From: 2-02-FULL-55-14 sp964581115
Lineage (GTDB): Bacteria; Bacteroidota; Ignavibacteria; UBA10030
Length of the DNA: 64,000 nucleotides
Direction: 5' to 3'
NCBI GenBank assembly: GCA_964581115.1
Contig: CAZOMY010000001.1
Location: 390,523 to 454,522 of the forward strand
Below the pieces are notes generated by a model. That model was not told the origin of the DNA. It was given only the letters and a program-made list of their open reading frames with translations, and searched no databases. The translations under genes and the position numbers were made by a program. Positions 25,303-33,996 of this stretch are shown here, one piece after another; within the stretch, counting starts at the first letter, position 1, and the number at the start of each line of letters is the position of its first letter.

Positions 25303-28300
25303 TGCAACGGAATAATGATGCGGAAGGTCGCCCCTGGACCGTCGGAGAGGAGCTCGATCGAGCCGCCAAGGTCGATGATGACCGAACGGACGATGGCAAG
25401 GCCGAGCCCCATTCCCTCCGTCTTCGTCGAAAAGCTCGGCTCGAAGATCCGCGACCTGGCTTCGCTCGCCACGCCCGGACCCGAATCCCGGACCGTGATC
25501 TGGATCGACCGGCCCGTCCGGATCGCCTTGATGTGGACGCTGCCCCGTCCTTCCATAGCCTGAACGCTGTTGCGGAAGAGGTTGATGAAGACGCGCCGGA
25601 GCTCGTCGGCATCGGCAACAACGATCGCCGGTTCATCCGGCAGGTCGAGCGAAAAGGATACCCCCTGCACCGACCCGAAAAGCGCAGCCGCCTCGCGAAT
25701 GGAACCGATGACATCGACGCGCACGAACTGACGCTCCGGCAATCGCGCAAACCGCGAGAACTCGGTGGCGATCCGCGCAAGCGCCTCGACCTGCTCGAGA
25801 ACGGTGTCGGCCACGCGGACGACGAGCGCCTCGCGGTCTTTCGCCTGGTCTTTGAATGCCTGGCGCAGATGCTGGAGTGAAAGCTTGATGGGAGTCAGAG
25901 GATTCTTGATCTCGTGAGCGACCTGCTTGGCCATCTCACGCCAGGCTTGTTCGCGCTCCGCCTGTGCGATGCGCCTGCGGCTTTCATCCAGCTCCGACGC
26001 CATGCGGTCGAACGCGTTCATGAGCGAACCGATCTCGTCCCGACGGTCCGTACGAAGCGAACCCGGAGTCCGACCGTCGCGCAGTTGTTCGGTCGCCAGC
26101 GTCAGTCGCCGGACCGGGCCCGCAATGCGCTCGGCCAGCCAACCTCCCGCTGCGAGAACGAGCAGAAAGACGCCGGCCGCCGTGACCAGCAGAAAGGCGT
26201 TCCGCTCCGCCAGGTCCTCGTCGATGACAGCTTGCCGGGACAGCGTGGGGATGGCCACGATCCCCGCCGGTCGCCCTTCGACGTCGAACGTCCCGTATCC
26301 GACGGCATACATCATTGCTCCGATGCGCTCTGTCGTCACGTGGAAGCCCGCAGACCGCAGCTGGACCTGCGCAAAGGCCTCGGCAGGCAGACGAGCGTCC
26401 AAGACGCCGGAGGTGTAGAGTTCCGGGCGGCTGCTGGCACGGAGACGCTCCGTTCGAAAGACGGAGAATTCGACGCCAAGGTCGGAAGCCACCGATCGGC
26501 AGAAATCGTCATCCAGGCCCCTTTCGAGATCTTCCTCGCCCAAGATGGATGCGGAAAGCCGTTGTTGTACGAGCGCCAGATCTCGACGAAGCGTTTCCTC
26601 CTGGTTCCGTTCGGTCCGTTCGCGCGAGATCGTCCGGTTCGACCACGCCAAGATCATGAGCGGCACGAGGGCGATCGACGCAAAAGCAACGAACAGACGA
26701 CCCTGAAAACTCGCGAGCCACGCGCGCGCGGCGGACCTCCAGGTCGGCCGTACGAGCGCGCCCGCAAGCCCCAGCAGGCCGAAGAGGAGCGAGATCTTGA
26801 CGGCATGAAAAAGCCACCATCGAATATCCATTTCGGGAACGACGGCCGCCAGGATCCGCTCGGGCTCATTCGGATCCCGGACATAGACCAGCCCCCTCCC
26901 ACCTTCGGTGCGAAGGATCGCCTTGCCGGGATGCTCGTCGAGCTCGCGAACCACCAGGCCCGGCAGCTCCGCCCCGACGGCCACATTCCTCACCCCGCTC
27001 CAGACGGCACGGCCGCGACGGTATTCCACGAAGGACGGCACACCGGCCGACCCCGTGGTGCCCGTTGCCGTCGAGAGGATGATCGACTCTTCGGAGGACG
27101 GAGCCACGACCAGCGCAACACTGCCGTGGACATTGTTGTCGTCGCTGCGAACCGTCGTCCATCCTCCGTAAAAGACCCGCCGAACGCCCCCCGAGGACAG
27201 GTCGATGGTTTGGACCGATTCCTCATCGGCATCGAAGACGGTCCGCAGAACGTATTGCTGTTCGTACGTGCCGATGCCTGACATGAAACGATCGCGCTCC
27301 ACGCCATCGGCGTCATACAGCGCAACGCCTGAGTTGAGTCGTTGCTGGCTGAGCACGGTTCGCGACCAGAGACGGAAGGCCGAACGGCCCGATGAGGGTT
27401 GACGCGGCTCCATGAGCATCGATGCCGCATCCCGATCCTCCGACAGCGCTCGAAGGTCTGTTCCCAGCAAGAACGCGAACCACGCGTCGCCCGGTTGGAT
27501 CTGTTCTCGGAGGATCCGTTCCGCAGATCGGTATTGTCGTCCGCTCACCTCATGGTCCAGCAGCGGAATCGCCGCCAGGAGGATCGCGGCGCCGTGCGGC
27601 AACCATCGAACGGCTCGTGGGAGGCGTCGGCCTTCTTCCACGGCAATGATGATTGCCGCCGCCATCCATGCCAGCGCGATCAGCCACCAAGGCACGACGG
27701 AGAAGCTGCTGATCTGCAGAACGACTGCGATCATCAACCCTGCCCCCAAGGCGGAAGAGACCAACGCCAGCGGCCATTTTCGCACGCCGAGCGAGATGGA
27801 TGCTGCCGTCCATGACCGGACGGTCCAGACCCAGATCGTCCGAAAGGTGAGAGTGAGAAAGAACAACGCGGCGATCAATACCGCCGCCACCGGCGTTGGC
27901 CAGACGGATGAAGCGTCGTAGATCGTGGCCGTCGAATCGGCCACAAGACTCCGAACGGCCATGACGTAGCCTCGTGTCAGCAGCGCTGACGCGACCAGCC
28001 ACGCAAATGCGGCAAGGTACCACCTCCACCGCTCACGTCCTGAGGACTCTCCGGCCTCCCACCGCCCAAGCCCCCGATCGATCCACCAGACCGAAACGAA
28101 CAACGCGAGGGCGCTCAAGAGGAGGTCCGCCGGCGACGACGAGAGATCACCAAGACTCGGAGCGGCATAGCTGCGGGGATCGACGATATCGCCGAGTGAC
28201 CATCTGGTCGGGACCTCAAGAGTATTCATGAGGATGCGCGTGCACCATACGAGGGTCGCCGGAACGGCCGCGCTCCATGCTCTCCGGACCGTTGCCGCCC

Positions 28301-29057
28301 ACCGCCATGCCCACGCCAGCGCGCACAACAGCGCGAGCACGGCGAGCAACGCCGTCGCATCGTCGATCGCTCGAGACGATCGGCCAGGCCGTCCGAGGCG
28401 CGCCTCCGCCACCGTATCGCGACCGAACGCGATCAACGGGATCCGCTCGCCGGCGATGCCGGGAACGCCGACCGGGTACACGTGCACCGAACGGCTGGCA
28501 ATATCCTCGGCACGCATGACGAATGGCGGCCTCCCGAACAACCGCTCGAGAGCGGGAGTCTCAACAGACAACGGCCGATGCAGTCTCGCGGACCGGCCTG
28601 CTGCCGGATCGTGCACGACCACGCGCAACACGACGAGAGCTCCTACGCGTTCGACCCGAGCCGTTTGCGTCGGGATCCCGACGATCGCCGTCGTTTCAGG
28701 CCCAGCATTCCAGGTCCGACCCGACCATGCCAGAATGTTGCCGCGAGCGTCGAGCAGTTCCACCCCCGAGAACGGATCGTCATGCCGGCGGGCCAGCGCC
28801 TCGAAACCGTCCGCCACTTCTGCCGCATTGCCGAACATCAGCATTCGGACGAGCGACGTATCGCTCAGGAGAGCGTTGCCTTCAGCAGCCATGTCGGAAG
28901 CTGTGGCAGTGAAGATCCTCTGGATCTCGGGAGCGGGGTCCAGGAGCGGTGAGCCTGACTGCTGCGCAGAGTAGAGCCAGGACAACGCTGCCGCGAGTCC
29001 GAATGCGGCGAACGTCCACGGCAGCCAAGCTGCCATCGAACGCGGTCGCTGGATCAT
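25299..29057 (-). CDS. Large multi-transmembrane NtrY-like sensor histidine kinase
   Basis: 1252-residue membrane kinase, much longer than typical NtrY (about 750). One N-terminal helix (about 10-30) is followed by an extracytoplasmic region to about 220. A polytopic block (helices between about 225 and 490) comes next, then a second extracytoplasmic region (about 500-710). Two helices follow (WWLFHAVKISLLFGLLGL, LFVAFASIALVPLMILAW), then a third sensor segment and a last helix near 950. HAMP lies at about 979-1027, and the kinase core has AHEIKNPLTPIKLSLQHL (His near 1048) and ATP-binding motifs NLFRNSVQAM, VRDSGPGV and EGMGLGLAIV. It overlaps pgeF by 4 bp. No response regulator gene is adjacent, so its partner is elsewhere. 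Confidence 0.88.
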   Translation of the reverse strand: MIQRPRSMAAWLPWTFAAFGLAAALSWLYSAQQSGSPLLDPAPEIQRIFTATASDMAAEGNALLSDTSLVRMLMFGNAAEVADGFEALARRHDDPFSGVELLDARGNILAWSGRTWNAGPETTAIVGIPTQTARVERVGALVVLRVVVHDPAAGRSARLHRPLSVETPALERLFGRPPFVMRAEDIASRSVHVYPVGVPGIAGERIPLIAFGRDTVAEARLGRPGRSSRAIDDATALLAVLALLCALAWAWRWAATVRRAWSAAVPATLVWCTRILMNTLEVPTRWSLGDIVDPRSYAAPSLGDLSSSPADLLLSALALFVSVWWIDRGLGRWEAGESSGRERWRWYLAAFAWLVASALLTRGYVMAVRSLVADSTATIYDASSVWPTPVAAVLIAALFFLTLTFRTIWVWTVRSWTAASISLGVRKWPLALVSSALGAGLMIAVVLQISSFSVVPWWLIALAWMAAAIIIAVEEGRRLPRAVRWLPHGAAILLAAIPLLDHEVSGRQYRSAERILREQIQPGDAWFAFLLGTDLRALSEDRDAASMLMEPRQPSSGRSAFRLWSRTVLSQQRLNSGVALYDADGVERDRFMSGIGTYEQQYVLRTVFDADEESVQTIDLSSGGVRRVFYGGWTTVRSDDNNVHGSVALVVAPSSEESIILSTATGTTGSAGVPSFVEYRRGRAVWSGVRNVAVGAELPGLVVRELDEHPGKAILRTEGGRGLVYVRDPNEPERILAAVVPEMDIRWWLFHAVKISLLFGLLGLAGALVRPTWRSAARAWLASFQGRLFVAFASIALVPLMILAWSNRTISRERTERNQEETLRRDLALVQQRLSASILGEEDLERGLDDDFCRSVASDLGVEFSVFRTERLRASSRPELYTSGVLDARLPAEAFAQVQLRSAGFHVTTERIGAMMYAVGYGTFDVEGRPAGIVAIPTLSRQAVIDEDLAERNAFLLVTAAGVFLLVLAAGGWLAERIAGPVRRLTLATEQLRDGRTPGSLRTDRRDEIGSLMNAFDRMASELDESRRRIAQAEREQAWREMAKQVAHEIKNPLTPIKLSLQHLRQAFKDQAKDREALVVRVADTVLEQVEALARIATEFSRFARLPERQFVRVDVIGSIREAAALFGSVQGVSFSLDLPDEPAIVVADADELRRVFINLFRNSVQAMEGRGSVHIKAIRTGRSIQITVRDSGPGVASEARSRIFEPSFSTKTEGMGLGLAIVRSVIIDLGGSIELLSDGPGATFRIIIPLH

Positions 29058-29067
29058 GGACGGAGGA

Positions 29068-29532
29068 TCAGTACAAAGAGACGTGGGTGATCAGCCACCG
29101 TGACTCAACGGAGGCAAAGGAGAGATAGAGGCGCAGCGTATCGCGACCATCTCCGTTCACCACTACCGTACCGGAGGCATACGGTGAAGCGACAGATGCT
29201 TCAAGCCGGTCGATGGAAGCCGTTCGAACCGGTCGGCGGGAGAAGTAGCCGGAAAGCAATTGCGCAGCCTGATTCGAGGAGTAGTCGCCCCGTCCGAGAC
29301 CCGGAAGCGCCAGCTGAACGGTCGGGGCGAGCGATGCTGTCAAAGCGGTCATCGTCGAGATGCGAAGGCCGTTCTCGACGTCGCGCACGGCCGCCCGAAG
29401 CGATTCTTGCGACTGGGGTGATGGAACGACGCGGTCCTGCACCGTACTGCGCAGCGCATTTCGCGGTTGTCGGGTCTGTGCCTCGGATGACGAGACCACA
29501 AGCACCAGGATCAAGAAGAGCGCGAGTCGCAT
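29068..29532 (-). CDS. Exported DUF4783-like protein
   Basis: 154-residue protein with a signal peptide (RLALFLILVLVVSSSEAQ). The mature part has the pattern of DUF4783 proteins of Bacteroidota, an NTF2-like fold: a helix with STMTALTASLAPTVQLALPG, the motif DYSSNQAAQLLSGYFSRRP, and closing strands GTVVVNGDGRDTLRLYLSF and RWLITHVSLY. No catalytic residues are evident. It ends 10 bp before the sensor kinase start and may be cotranscribed with it; whether the two interact is unknown. Confidence 0.75.
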   Translation of the reverse strand: MRLALFLILVLVVSSSEAQTRQPRNALRSTVQDRVVPSPQSQESLRAAVRDVENGLRISTMTALTASLAPTVQLALPGLGRGDYSSNQAAQLLSGYFSRRPVRTASIDRLEASVASPYASGTVVVNGDGRDTLRLYLSFASVESRWLITHVSLY

Positions 29533-29620
29533 GGGTGCGGCAACTTATCGGAAAAGGGGAAGAGAATCAAACCTGCAACGAACGACGGCGCCGCCCACAT
29601 GGACGGCGCCTGGGGTGGCA

Positions 29621-30421
29621 CTACTGCAGCGAAGGGCCGGCAGACCGTTCGAGAGGTCCCCGGCGCGCACGGGGTTCATGAACGCGAAGCTCGGGATTCC
29701 CGGATGCGGTCTGGTACGCCCAGTCGAAGACGATGCGCGAGCTGGACACTTCGCGGACCCGGACCTTTGCGTAGTGATCATCCCATGTCCAAATGACATA
29801 GGTGTGACCGACGATCGCTTCAGCCGTCCGAGTCGGCGACCATCCGTTGGACGGCGCGACCGAGATCTCATCTAAAGAAGACGTATAGCCCATATCCTGG
29901 ATGTCGGTGTCATCCCAGACGATCAGCGACATTCGACCGGCGTTGTATTCAAAGAACAGATCGGTGAAGTCGTCATTATAGGCGCCGATCGAATAGGTCG
30001 AAAAGTCGTATCCGCTCCGCCAAGGGTCAGCGCGATACTCGTACATCACGACACCGAGGCCTTCCGGTCGGGGCGTGTCGTAGACGACGTCGGTGCTCAG
30101 TTCGCTCTCATTGCGATCGTAATCATATGCCGATAAGGCGTAGTACACGGTGCGTCCGTTCACTGCCCCATAGTCGACGAAGGTCGTTCGGTCGGTGGTC
30201 CCAAGCACTTCATACCGACCATCGTACCGGTCGCTGTACCAGACCTTGTAACCCGCCACATCGGACTCGGTGTTGCGGAGCCACTGGATCTCGACGGCAT
30301 TGTCCAGGGATATCGTGACGATCCCGCGGGGCGCGGCTGGCGGCGTGGTATCGATCTCGTTCATATCGTCACACCCGATCAGCACCAGTGCGGCGGCAAG
30401 CGACCCAATTATGGATTTCAT
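29621..30421 (-). CDS. Lipoprotein with fibronectin type III domain
   Basis: 266-residue protein. The ATG at 30421 has CAGGAG 6 nt upstream; the lipobox LIGC ends at Cys17, so the mature chain should be lipid-anchored. Residues about 27-115 form an FN3-like domain (PAAPRGIVTISLDNAVEIQW, GYKVWYSDRYDGRYEVLGTT, YYALSAYDYDRNESELS). The remainder (about 120-266) is an aromatic-rich region without a recognised family (DPWRSGYDFSTYSIG, TYVIWTWDDHYAKVRVREVS). The last 20 residues are arginine-rich and may be poorly conserved. Probably a cell-envelope protein of unknown function. Confidence 0.8.
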   Translation of the reverse strand: MKSIIGSLAAALVLIGCDDMNEIDTTPPAAPRGIVTISLDNAVEIQWLRNTESDVAGYKVWYSDRYDGRYEVLGTTDRTTFVDYGAVNGRTVYYALSAYDYDRNESELSTDVVYDTPRPEGLGVVMYEYRADPWRSGYDFSTYSIGAYNDDFTDLFFEYNAGRMSLIVWDDTDIQDMGYTSSLDEISVAPSNGWSPTRTAEAIVGHTYVIWTWDDHYAKVRVREVSSSRIVFDWAYQTASGNPELRVHEPRARRGPLERSAGPSLQ

Positions 30422-30470
30422 GGCAACTCCTGTTTCGTGGTTCGGAGCCACAGACCTCAAGCCCGATGCC

Positions 30471-30514
30471 AGAACGACGGACTCGATTCTGCAAGGAAAT
30501 CGGCCCGCCGTTCT
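30471..30514. other. Imperfect inverted repeat between pyrC and the lipoprotein gene
   Basis: AGAACGACGG and CCGCCGTTCT pair at 9 of 10 positions, with GATT/AATC inside the loop. It lies in the 119-bp gap after the pyrC stop and could be a terminator for the pyr operon, but no U-tract follows on the minus strand. Confidence 0.3.
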
Positions 30515-30540
30515 GTCGAACGTCCACATTTTCGGACAGA

Positions 30541-31827
30541 CTAGAAGGAGCGCCGATACAATTGACCATGGTGGATGATCCCGATCGCCCGCCCGGTCAG
30601 CCGCATGCCGCCAAAGGGTGAATTCTTGGACTTGGAGCGGAAGCGCGACGTCTCGACGGTCCAAGGCTCATCCGGATCGATGAGCGAGAGATCAGCCGTC
30701 TCGCCGGCCTCGATCTTCACCTGGGGCAACCCGACAACCGCGCGCGCGTTCGTCGTCATCTTTGCGATGGCTTGCAGGGGCGTCAGTATGCCCGGGGCGA
30801 CGAGCTTCGTCATCGCTAATCCTACCGCAGTCTCGAGTCCGACGATGCCGAATGGAGCGACGGTATATTCGACCTCCTTCTCGTCGATCGTGTGCGGCGC
30901 ATGGTCGGTGGCGATCACGTCAATGGTGCCGTCCTTCAGTCCCTCCAGCACGGCCTCGACGTCATCCTTCGTTCTGAGAGGAGGATTCATCTTGGTGTTC
31001 GTATCGTACGACAGGATGGCCTCGTCGGTCAAGGTGAAGTGGTGCGGCGTCACTTCCGAGGTGACCTGCAGTCCCTTTCGCTTCGCTTCTCGGACAAGTT
31101 CGATCGCGCCGCGGGTGCTGATGTGGGCCACATGGTACTTCGCCTTTGGGACATACCGCAGGAGAATGAGGTCGCGCGCGATGCACAGCTCCTCGGAGAC
31201 CGACGGTATGCCCGGCAGTCCGGCTCGCGTCGACACGAAACCCTCGTGTACGCAACCGCCTTTCGTCATCGCGGGCTCCTCGGCATGCTGGATGACGGCG
31301 ATGCCGAACATCGACGAGTACTCCAGCACGCGCCGCATGATCTCGGCATTGCCGATCGGCGCCCCGTCGTCCGAAAGCCCCACGGCGCCGGCATCGACCA
31401 GCTCTGCGATCGGCGCAAGCTCTTCCCCTTTGCGCGCCTTTGTCGCCGCCGCGATCGGATACACATCCACGATGCCGCCGAGCACCTCGCGCCCTTTCTG
31501 GCGAACATAGCGGGCCACCGATTCATCGTCGATGGCCGGGTTGGTGTTCGGCATACAGCAGACGGCGGTAAAGCCGCCTTCGCGGGCGGACGCGCAACCG
31601 GTCTCGATCGTTTCCTTGTGCTCGAAGCCCGGTTCGCGCAGATGGACGTGGATGTCGATTAAACCCGGCGTCACCCACTTTCCGTGCATCGCGATCGTCT
31701 CCGCTCCCCTCGCGGCAACGGACGCGCCAACCTGTTCGATCCGTCCGTCGACGATATGGATATCGCGCACCTCGTCGGTGCCGGTGGCGGGGTCGATGAG
31801 ACGCCCCCCTTTCAGCAGAATGTTCAT
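30541..31827 (-). CDS. pyrC: Dihydroorotase
   Basis: 428-residue amidohydrolase that cyclises carbamoyl-aspartate to dihydroorotate. It is a class I/multifunctional-type dihydroorotase by length and motif. The metal-site motif DIHVHLREPG appears at about 59-68, then GGFTAVCCMPNTNPAIDD, the carboxylated-lysine/histidine regions VTPHHFTLTDE and HVAHISTRGA, and the active-site aspartate in DVIATDHAPH. AAGGAG lies 7 nt before the ATG at 31827, and the pyrB stop is only 1 nt upstream. It is the last gene of the pyrR-pyrB-pyrC operon, whose leader carries a PyrR-binding element. Confidence 0.96.
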   Translation of the reverse strand: MNILLKGGRLIDPATGTDEVRDIHIVDGRIEQVGASVAARGAETIAMHGKWVTPGLIDIHVHLREPGFEHKETIETGCASAREGGFTAVCCMPNTNPAIDDESVARYVRQKGREVLGGIVDVYPIAAATKARKGEELAPIAELVDAGAVGLSDDGAPIGNAEIMRRVLEYSSMFGIAVIQHAEEPAMTKGGCVHEGFVSTRAGLPGIPSVSEELCIARDLILLRYVPKAKYHVAHISTRGAIELVREAKRKGLQVTSEVTPHHFTLTDEAILSYDTNTKMNPPLRTKDDVEAVLEGLKDGTIDVIATDHAPHTIDEKEVEYTVAPFGIVGLETAVGLAMTKLVAPGILTPLQAIAKMTTNARAVVGLPQVKIEAGETADLSLIDPDEPWTVETSRFRSKSKNSPFGGMRLTGRAIGIIHHGQLYRRSF

Positions 31828-31828
31828 G

Positions 31829-32779
31829 TCAGACTCCTTTCTCGGCAGGAGCCGGGGTCGAGCCCGTCGTGCCGAGCAGATACAGGATGGCCATCCGGAC
31901 CGCCACGCCGTTCGTGACCTGTTCCAGGATGACCGAATGTTCGCTGTCGGCCAGATCAGCCGAGAGTTCGACATCGCGATTGATCGGACCGGGGTGCATG
32001 ATCGTCAGCGGGCGCTCCGCCTTTTCTGTCTTTTCGCGCGTAACGCCGAAGTAGCGGTGATACTCACGCAACGACGGGAACAGCCCGCTCTTCTGACGCT
32101 CGAGTTGGATGCGAAGGACGTTGAGCGCATCGACCTGCGGTATGACCTCTTCGAGCCGGTGGTAGACCTTCACGCCCCACTGTTCGATCTCACGCGGCAT
32201 GAGCGGTCGCGGGCCGCAGACCGAGACCTCAGCCCCCATCGTCTTCAGGCCATGGATATTCGAGCGCGCAACGCGGCTGTGGAGGATGTCGCCGACGATG
32301 CACACACGCAGTCCTTCGAGCGCACCGTGCTTCTCGCGGAGTGTGAACATGTCGAGCAGACCCTGCGTGGGGTGCTCATGCTGTCCGTCTCCCGCGTTGA
32401 TGATATTGGCGTCGACCACGCGGCTCAAGAAGTGCGGCGCGCCGGCGGAAGCATGCCGGATGACGACCATGTCGATCTTCATCGCTTCGATATTGCGCGC
32501 CGTGTCTTTGAGGGTCTCCCCCTTGGAGACGCTGCTTCCGGCGGTCGTGAACGAGACTACATCCGCGGACAGGCGCCGCTCGGCGAGCTCGAACGACAGA
32601 CGGGTCCGCGTCGAGCTCTCAAAGAACATGTTGGCGATCGTCTTGCCCTGCAGGGGCGGGACCTTTTTGATCGGACGTTCAAGGACCTCGCGGAAGGAAC
32701 GGGCCGTGTCAAGGATAAGGGTCAACTCCTCCTTTGACATGCCCTCGAGTTCCAGAAGATGCCTGGATGCGAGTCTCAT
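31829..32779 (-). CDS. pyrB: Aspartate carbamoyltransferase catalytic subunit
   Basis: 316-residue catalytic chain, the committed step of pyrimidine synthesis (carbamoyl phosphate plus aspartate). The carbamoyl-phosphate site is FFESSTRTRLSFELAERRL (about 52-70), with VIRHASAGAPH and HPTQGLLDMFTLRE following, and the aspartate-site loop is MHPGPINRDVEL. No pyrI regulatory chain is present, consistent with the unregulated trimer form. Control is instead likely at RNA level through PyrR, whose gene overlaps by 4 bp (ATGA) upstream. Confidence 0.97.
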   Translation of the reverse strand: MRLASRHLLELEGMSKEELTLILDTARSFREVLERPIKKVPPLQGKTIANMFFESSTRTRLSFELAERRLSADVVSFTTAGSSVSKGETLKDTARNIEAMKIDMVVIRHASAGAPHFLSRVVDANIINAGDGQHEHPTQGLLDMFTLREKHGALEGLRVCIVGDILHSRVARSNIHGLKTMGAEVSVCGPRPLMPREIEQWGVKVYHRLEEVIPQVDALNVLRIQLERQKSGLFPSLREYHRYFGVTREKTEKAERPLTIMHPGPINRDVELSADLADSEHSVILEQVTNGVAVRMAILYLLGTTGSTPAPAEKGV

Positions 32780-33330
32780 GAGCGACCTCCTTGTTCATCC
32801 TCGCCGGAGAGATAGACGGCATCTTCTCCGTCCACTTCGACCATACGGACCTTGACCTCCTGCGTTACCGACGTCGGCACGTTCTTGCCGACATAGTCGG
32901 CCTTGATCGGTAATTCGCGATGTCCGCGATCGATGAGGACGAGAAGTTGAATCGACTTGGGCCGTCCGAGGTCCATGATCGCGTTGAGGGCCGAACGGAT
33001 TGTGCGGCCCGTGTAGAGCACGTCGTCGACGAGGATGAGCGTCTTCCCCGTGACGTCGAAGATGATATCGGTGCTTTGCAGCAGCGGCTGGTCGAGACGG
33101 CCGCGGAGGTCGTCGCGATAGAGGGTGATGTCGAGGATGCCGACGGGGACCGGCTGACCCTCGATCTCTTCCACAAGTTTGGCCACGCGACGGGCGAGGA
33201 ATTCTCCGCGCGTGCGAATGCCGATGACGGCTAGGTGTTCAGCACCGCGATTGGCTTCGATGACCTCGTGGGAGAGCCGGGTGACCGTCCGGCGCATGCC
33301 GGCGGCATCAATGAGGCGGTTGGCGGACAT
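32776..33330 (-). CDS. pyrR: Bifunctional pyrimidine operon regulator / uracil phosphoribosyltransferase
   Basis: 184-residue PyrR. The PRPP loop LILVDDVLYTGRTIRSAL (about 98-115) is diagnostic, with GIRTRGEFLARR and DITLYRDDL upstream. PyrR binds a loop in pyr mRNA leaders when UMP or UTP is high and promotes termination. It also has uracil phosphoribosyltransferase activity. GGGAG lies 6 nt before the ATG. The leader immediately upstream contains an exact match to the core PyrR-binding consensus, so the operon should be self-regulated. Confidence 0.96.
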   Translation of the reverse strand: MSANRLIDAAGMRRTVTRLSHEVIEANRGAEHLAVIGIRTRGEFLARRVAKLVEEIEGQPVPVGILDITLYRDDLRGRLDQPLLQSTDIIFDVTGKTLILVDDVLYTGRTIRSALNAIMDLGRPKSIQLLVLIDRGHRELPIKADYVGKNVPTSVTQEVKVRMVEVDGEDAVYLSGEDEQGGRS

Positions 33331-33342
33331 GATGGCTCCCTA

Positions 33343-33451
33343 AGAAACGCGAAAGCCCCCGTCGAGGCGTCGAAGGAGGCTGAGGGGCGCTACCGAGTCC
33401 GCCGGACGCGGCGGGTCGTGTCAGCATCCTTTCCTGCCTCGCGGGACAGGA
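33343..33451 (-). promoter_or_regulatory. PyrR-type attenuator leader of the pyr operon
   Basis: Read on the minus strand, GUCCCGCGAGGC (33436-33447) fits the core consensus RUCCNGNGAGGY exactly. It is the loop of a UCCUG/CAGGA stem (33432-33451), the layout of known PyrR-binding sites. Further down, about 33348-33375, AGCCUCC-U-UCGA pairs with UCGA-C-GGGGGCU (11 of 12) and is followed by UUUCGCGUUUCUU, a terminator-like stem ending just before the pyrR ribosome binding site. A CCGCCG/CGGCGG hairpin lies between them. Direct attenuation by PyrR is inferred from this arrangement and from pyrR being the first gene. Confidence 0.75.
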
Positions 33452-33460
33452 TTAAAGGAT

Positions 33461-33996
33461 GAACATCGTGGGTCAATATACGACGAGGATCGACATAATG
33501 CAAAACTTCGAGATGCTCAATCGTGGTTCGCAAAGCACGCAAGGCGCCAAGGACGCGAAGACGGCAGAGAAAAGAGAGAAATGATTATCCCCCTCGGAAA
33601 GGAATAGAGAAAGGTCGCCTGACTGTTCGTCGCGTTGGTCGTTCGAGGTTCGCTGCGTCCCGGAATCACGAAGCCGCAGACGTTCGTTCGGCCGAGCCGA
33701 GCTTGTGACAATGACGACCATCGGCGGCGGAGGGACGGCAAGGCTTGGACGATCGATCGGGGAACGCGGAGTTGGAGGATACGCGGGACCGCCATCGGGG
33801 GGGGGAATGGAGCAGGAACAACGGAAGCGGCCGTGGTGTATCGCATGGCATCCTCCGGCACGATCCGACTTGTGCGCAAACGCCATGCGTCGTCAGGCCC
33901 CTCGAATATGATCGAGCAGTGCGCCCTTCAACCGTACGGACCGATCACAGCGTCTGCAAAACCGAACTGGCTGTGCGTCGGCCGGGCCCACCACCA
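33461..33996. other. Intergenic stretch without a supported gene
   Basis: About 540 bp between the pyr leader and hemL. Several overlapping frames are open on both strands, but they have repetitive arginine/serine/proline-rich translations and no recognisable domain or signal. At 33540-33571 is the phrase AAGGCGCCAAGGACGCGAAG, which recurs in similar form before dacB (59757-59775). A G-run (9 G) occurs near 33801. This may be decayed sequence or untranslated regulatory DNA upstream of the pyr operon. Confidence 0.5.

Noticed and set aside
25914..27281. 455-codon plus-strand frame opposite the large sensor kinase
   Set aside because: The kinase has complete HisKA and ATPase motifs; the antisense product is arginine/proline-rich without homology.
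33473..33886. Minus-strand frames between the pyr leader and hemL
   Set aside because: Compositionally biased translations in competing frames, no ribosome site, no family; left as intergenic.
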